Shown piece after piece: positions 61,595-64,000 of a stretch of 64,000 bases of DNA (position 1 is its first letter; each line of letters begins with the position of its first letter). Both the position numbers and the translations under genes were made by a program. The notes beneath the pieces are model-generated. The model did no database searches. It was given only the letters and a program-made list of their open reading frames with translations, and was not told where the DNA came from. This stretch comes from JAPOXR01 sp965116115 (GTDB lineage: Bacteria > Pseudomonadota > Alphaproteobacteria > Rhodobacterales > Rhodobacteraceae): contig OZ220486.1 of the NCBI GenBank assembly GCA_965116115.1, positions 2,418,001-2,482,000 on the forward strand, written 5' to 3'.

Positions 61595-62599
61595 TTACCG
61601 CGGCCGGCGCCGGGCTTTGCGGCGACGATTCGCGGTTTTCGACGATCCGGTGAACGCGCCGAGTCTGGCGTTGATTTCGCTGAATTCAGGCGGCGGGCCC
61701 GGCGGCGTGGATTCAAGACGCTTCCGCATTTTCCTCAGATGTTCCGGACCGGTGCCGCAGCATCCGCCGATCACGCCGGCGCCGGCATTTCTCGCCAGTT
61801 CGGCATAATCCGCCATGAGATCCGGAGAACCGTCGTATCGGACGGCGCCGTCTTTAAACTTCGGGATGCCCGCGTTGCCTTTGGCGATCACTTGAACGCC
61901 CGGTCCCGTCTCAGAGATTTCCTGGATTGCTCTCACTAGATCCGCGGCGCCCGCGCCGCAGTTGGCACCGATTCCGACCGGCTTGCGGTCAAGTCCGACG
62001 GCCCAGCCGGCGAAATCCGCAGGAGTCACCCCCATCATTGTCCGGCCGGAACTGTCAAAGCTCATGGTGCCGCACCAGTCCATGCCTGCCTGCGCCGCCG
62101 CTTCCGCGGCAATTTTCATTTCTTGAAGATCCGACATGGTCTCGATCCAGATCAAGCCGGCACCGCCGCTCCGGAGCCCTTCGATCTGCTCGCCGAATAT
62201 ATCCAAAGCGGTTTCCGGGGTCATGCCGCCCATTGGAGACATGAGTTCTCCTGTAGGGCCGACGGAGCCCGCGATAACAGCCTTCACGTCGGCGGAGTCG
62301 GCCGCGTCATTCGCGATTTCAGCCGAAAGCCGCGCCAGCTTCATGGTGTTGCTGGCTGCTCCGTGCAGCCGCAGCCGGGCGGCATTGCAGCCGAAGCTGT
62401 TTGTCAGAACCAATTCCGCACCCGCCAGCAGCGACTGTTTCGTAAGTTCAGCCACGCGCCGGGGCGCCTGTTCATTCCACAGTTCCGGCGATTCACCCGG
62501 CGGCAGACCGGCAGCGAAAAAGTTCGTCGCGGTGGCGCCGTCGGCCAGCATCCAACCCTTTTCCGCCAAAGCGGCATGAATGACAGCTTTCGCTTTCAT
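61595..62599 (-). CDS. bmt: Homocysteine S-methyltransferase family protein
   Basis: This 334-residue protein of the Hcy-binding (pfam S-methyl_trans) family starts with ADGATATNFFAAGLPPGESP. Zinc-ligand cysteines are in LTNSFGCNAARL and the tandem pair in GVIGGCCGTGPEHLRKM. It would transfer a methyl group between a donor, probably the corrinoid protein or betaine, and homocysteine. The operon order is this gene, corrinoid protein, DUF1638. In related bacteria it is annotated betaine-homocysteine methyltransferase; direct use of betaine is unproven. The C-terminus is basic. Confidence 0.88.
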   Translation of the reverse strand: MKAKAVIHAALAEKGWMLADGATATNFFAAGLPPGESPELWNEQAPRRVAELTKQSLLAGAELVLTNSFGCNAARLRLHGAASNTMKLARLSAEIANDAADSADVKAVIAGSVGPTGELMSPMGGMTPETALDIFGEQIEGLRSGGAGLIWIETMSDLQEMKIAAEAAAQAGMDWCGTMSFDSSGRTMMGVTPADFAGWAVGLDRKPVGIGANCGAGAADLVRAIQEISETGPGVQVIAKGNAGIPKFKDGAVRYDGSPDLMADYAELARNAGAGVIGGCCGTGPEHLRKMRKRLESTPPGPPPEFSEINARLGAFTGSSKTANRRRKARRRPR

Positions 62600-62669
62600 C
62601 TCAAACGCATGCAGCGGAAACTTGGAATATTTTCATGACTGCGAACCGGCCGGACAGGCATTTCACTGG

Positions 62670-63092
62670 TTAAGCGGCTTCAGCAGCCAACTGACGGATA
62701 CGGGCCACCATGGCGGCCAGCCCGTTTGAACGCTGCGCTGTCAGGTGATTACGCAGTCCGAGCCTTTCCAGTTGGGCATGCGCGTCGACCTGACCGACCG
62801 AATCCGCCGGAACCCCGTCGTAGAGAGCGTGCAGCACTGCGATCAGGCCTCGGACGATCAAGGCATCGCTGTATCCCCGGAAATGAAACCGTCTCCGACC
62901 ATCCTCTTCACGGATCTCAGCCAGCAGCCAGACTTGGCTCGCGCAACCGTCCACCTTTGCGCCGGCGGTCCGCTCTTCTTCCGGCAGCGCGTCTGTGTTT
63001 TTGCCCAGATCAATCACATAGCGGTAGCGGTCCTGCCATTCTTCAAGGAGTTCAAAGTCATCGACTATGTCTTCAAAGGCTGCTGTCGCCAT
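62670..63092 (-). CDS. sufE: SufE family sulfur acceptor protein
   Basis: This 140-residue protein accepts persulfide sulfur from the cysteine desulfurase SufS in Fe-S cluster assembly. The active Cys is in AKVDGCASQVWL (near residue 51). Further family features are ELLEEWQDRYRYVIDLGK at the N-terminus, and FRGYSDALIVRGLIAVLHAL in the middle. The length is normal. No other suf genes are in the window. It lies upstream of, and on the same strand as, the methyltransferase operon, 70 bp from it, so read-through is possible. Confidence 0.93.
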   Translation of the reverse strand: MATAAFEDIVDDFELLEEWQDRYRYVIDLGKNTDALPEEERTAGAKVDGCASQVWLLAEIREEDGRRRFHFRGYSDALIVRGLIAVLHALYDGVPADSVGQVDAHAQLERLGLRNHLTAQRSNGLAAMVARIRQLAAEAA

Positions 63093-63232
63093 TCATGAAG
63101 CCTCCGGGGCAAACGCGGCATAAAATCAATCTAAAGGATTTACGGGCAAATTTCGACACTTGCGTTATTGACGGTTCAAATTCGCCGTTCGAATGCTTAT
63201 TGTATGGTGAAACTGGTAGCAAGGATACGAAA

Positions 63233-63694
63233 ATGAAACATATTCCAGCGGCCATTGCCGCGTTGACGCTCCTCGCCGGCTGTTCCAACATGAGCGCCAG
63301 TAACATGAACCCGATGAACTGGTTCGACCGGGGTTCCAAGCGGCCCGCGTCCGCGTCCGAACCAGCGGCCATTGTGGACACCCGGGAACTTGTGCCGCAA
63401 GTGACCGAAGTGTCGCAGGTTCAGATTTCCAATGGCGTGGTCCTGCTGGCGAAAGGTCTTCCGCCAACCCAAGGGTTCTGGGAACCCGTTCTGGTTCCGA
63501 CCAACGATGAAATGCCGCTTGACGGTATCCTGAATTATGAATTCAGAGCCTCGGGACCGACGGAAGATGTCACCAAGGGCAGCCCGCAAAGCCGTGAACT
63601 GCAGGCCGCACGCACGGTTACCAATGACAAACTGGAGGGCGTCATCGGGATCCGTGTCATTGCCCTTTCGAATCATATGTCGATTTCGATGTGA
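63233..63694 (+). CDS. Small lipoprotein of unknown function
   Basis: This 153-residue protein has a type II signal peptide, with LTLLAGC as lipobox and Cys at residue 17. The mature part begins SNMSASNMNPMNWFDRGSK and then contains RELVPQVTEVSQVQI and GLPPTQGFWEPVLVP. ATG 63233 follows AAGGAT. Its 3' end overlaps the convergent ribonuclease D gene by 38 nt. The position between sufE and rnd is familiar from other alphaproteobacteria, where it is also hypothetical. No function assigned. Confidence 0.8.
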   Translation: MKHIPAAIAALTLLAGCSNMSASNMNPMNWFDRGSKRPASASEPAAIVDTRELVPQVTEVSQVQISNGVVLLAKGLPPTQGFWEPVLVPTNDEMPLDGILNYEFRASGPTEDVTKGSPQSRELQAARTVTNDKLEGVIGIRVIALSNHMSISM

Positions 63695-64000
63695 CAGTGA
63701 CCAGCCGGGCCTTGCCGCCTGAATTTGTCAGCGCCGCTTGACCCCGGCATAGCCGCAGCGCGTCTTCACCGAAAAGTTCCCCGCGCCAGCCCGTCAGCGG
63801 CCGGGCGCGGGGGTTTCCGGAAACGATCTCCTGAAGATCCTCCGCAGTGGCGATCAGTTTTTCCGCCACTCCCAGTTCTTTCGATTTGACCCTCAAAAGC
63901 ACGCGAAGCAGATCGATATCTGTTTTCGGAGCCGTTTTCCGCTTAGGCTGAGGCTCAAAGTCTTCCGCAGACGCCCGCTGCCGCGCCTCATTGACTGCCG
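63657..64000 (-). CDS. rnd: Ribonuclease D, C-terminal part (cut by window edge)
   Basis: The frame runs from the window edge to a stop at 63657, at least 113 residues. It shows the HRDC-containing C-terminus of RNase D: DIDLLRVLLRVKSKELGVAE, KLIATAEDLQEIV, and GWRGELFGEDALRLCRGQ. RNase D trims tRNA 3' ends. The 3'-5' exonuclease domain is outside the window. The last 38 nt overlap the lipoprotein gene on the other strand. Confidence 0.82.
   Translation of the reverse strand, partial: AVNEARQRASAEDFEPQPKRKTAPKTDIDLLRVLLRVKSKELGVAEKLIATAEDLQEIVSGNPRARPLTGWRGELFGEDALRLCRGQAALTNSGGKARLVTVTSKSTYDSKGQ

Noticed and set aside
1..64000. CRISPR arrays and prophage genes.
   Set aside because: No regularly spaced repeats, cas genes, integrase, capsid or terminase genes were found.

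Overview
The window is a chromosomal piece of an alphaproteobacterium. Several family choices point that way: a fused IspDF enzyme, an ntrB-ntrC-ntrY array whose NtrC lacks the GAFTGA loop, an F1-ATPase inhibitor (zeta/DUF1476) gene beside purine genes, B12-dependent ribonucleotide reductase NrdJ, DUF2852, Bpt leucyltransferase, and a MttB-type methyltransferase set with DUF1638. The mix resembles Rhodobacterales-like marine bacteria, but the order cannot be fixed from the sequence alone.

Layout. 1-9.6 kb is housekeeping and nitrogen control: ntrY (cut by the window edge), ntrC and ntrB on the minus strand, then ispDF-pgpA, an amt ammonium transporter and a non-pyrrolysine MttB-like methyltransferase. 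9.5-12.6 kb is a large imperfect direct duplication, each copy carrying a Uma2-family gene, with a decayed transposase between them. 13-24 kb holds guaA, an EamA transporter, a P-loop ATPase, metA, a TetR regulator with a clear promoter and palindromic operator, DUF2852, bpt and a three-gene TRAP transporter.

24.6-34.9 kb is the first accessory island. It holds a Type III-like restriction-modification locus (res, a small coupled ORF, mod) in which res contains a G12 run and mod contains a C12 run. mod is out of frame at that run and is also split by an IS630-family element with a TA duplication. An AAA ATPase and a decayed IS5-type element follow. 35.2-42.9 kb returns to core genes: ilvB-ilvN, nrdJ with an upstream NrdR-like box, tRNA-Pro(TGG), a DUF192 protein and a double cold-shock-domain protein whose start codon is abnormal.

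43.5-53.1 kb is the second accessory island. Two large, translationally coupled genes encode a sacsin-type GHKL ATPase (1406 aa) and an SNF2-like helicase with a C-terminal DUF3883 domain (1174 aa). An IS5-type element sits immediately upstream of the helicase ribosome binding site, and gene and IS debris lies on both sides. This two-gene module is the best candidate for an incompletely described defence system in the window.

53.3-64 kb is again mostly core: pdxH, fabI, gpt, purB, the zeta subunit, purC, an MNT-HEPN fusion with a decayed partial duplicate, a methyltransferase operon (homocysteine methyltransferase family, corrinoid protein, DUF1638) that probably works with the distant MttB homologue, sufE, a small lipoprotein and the end of ribonuclease D.
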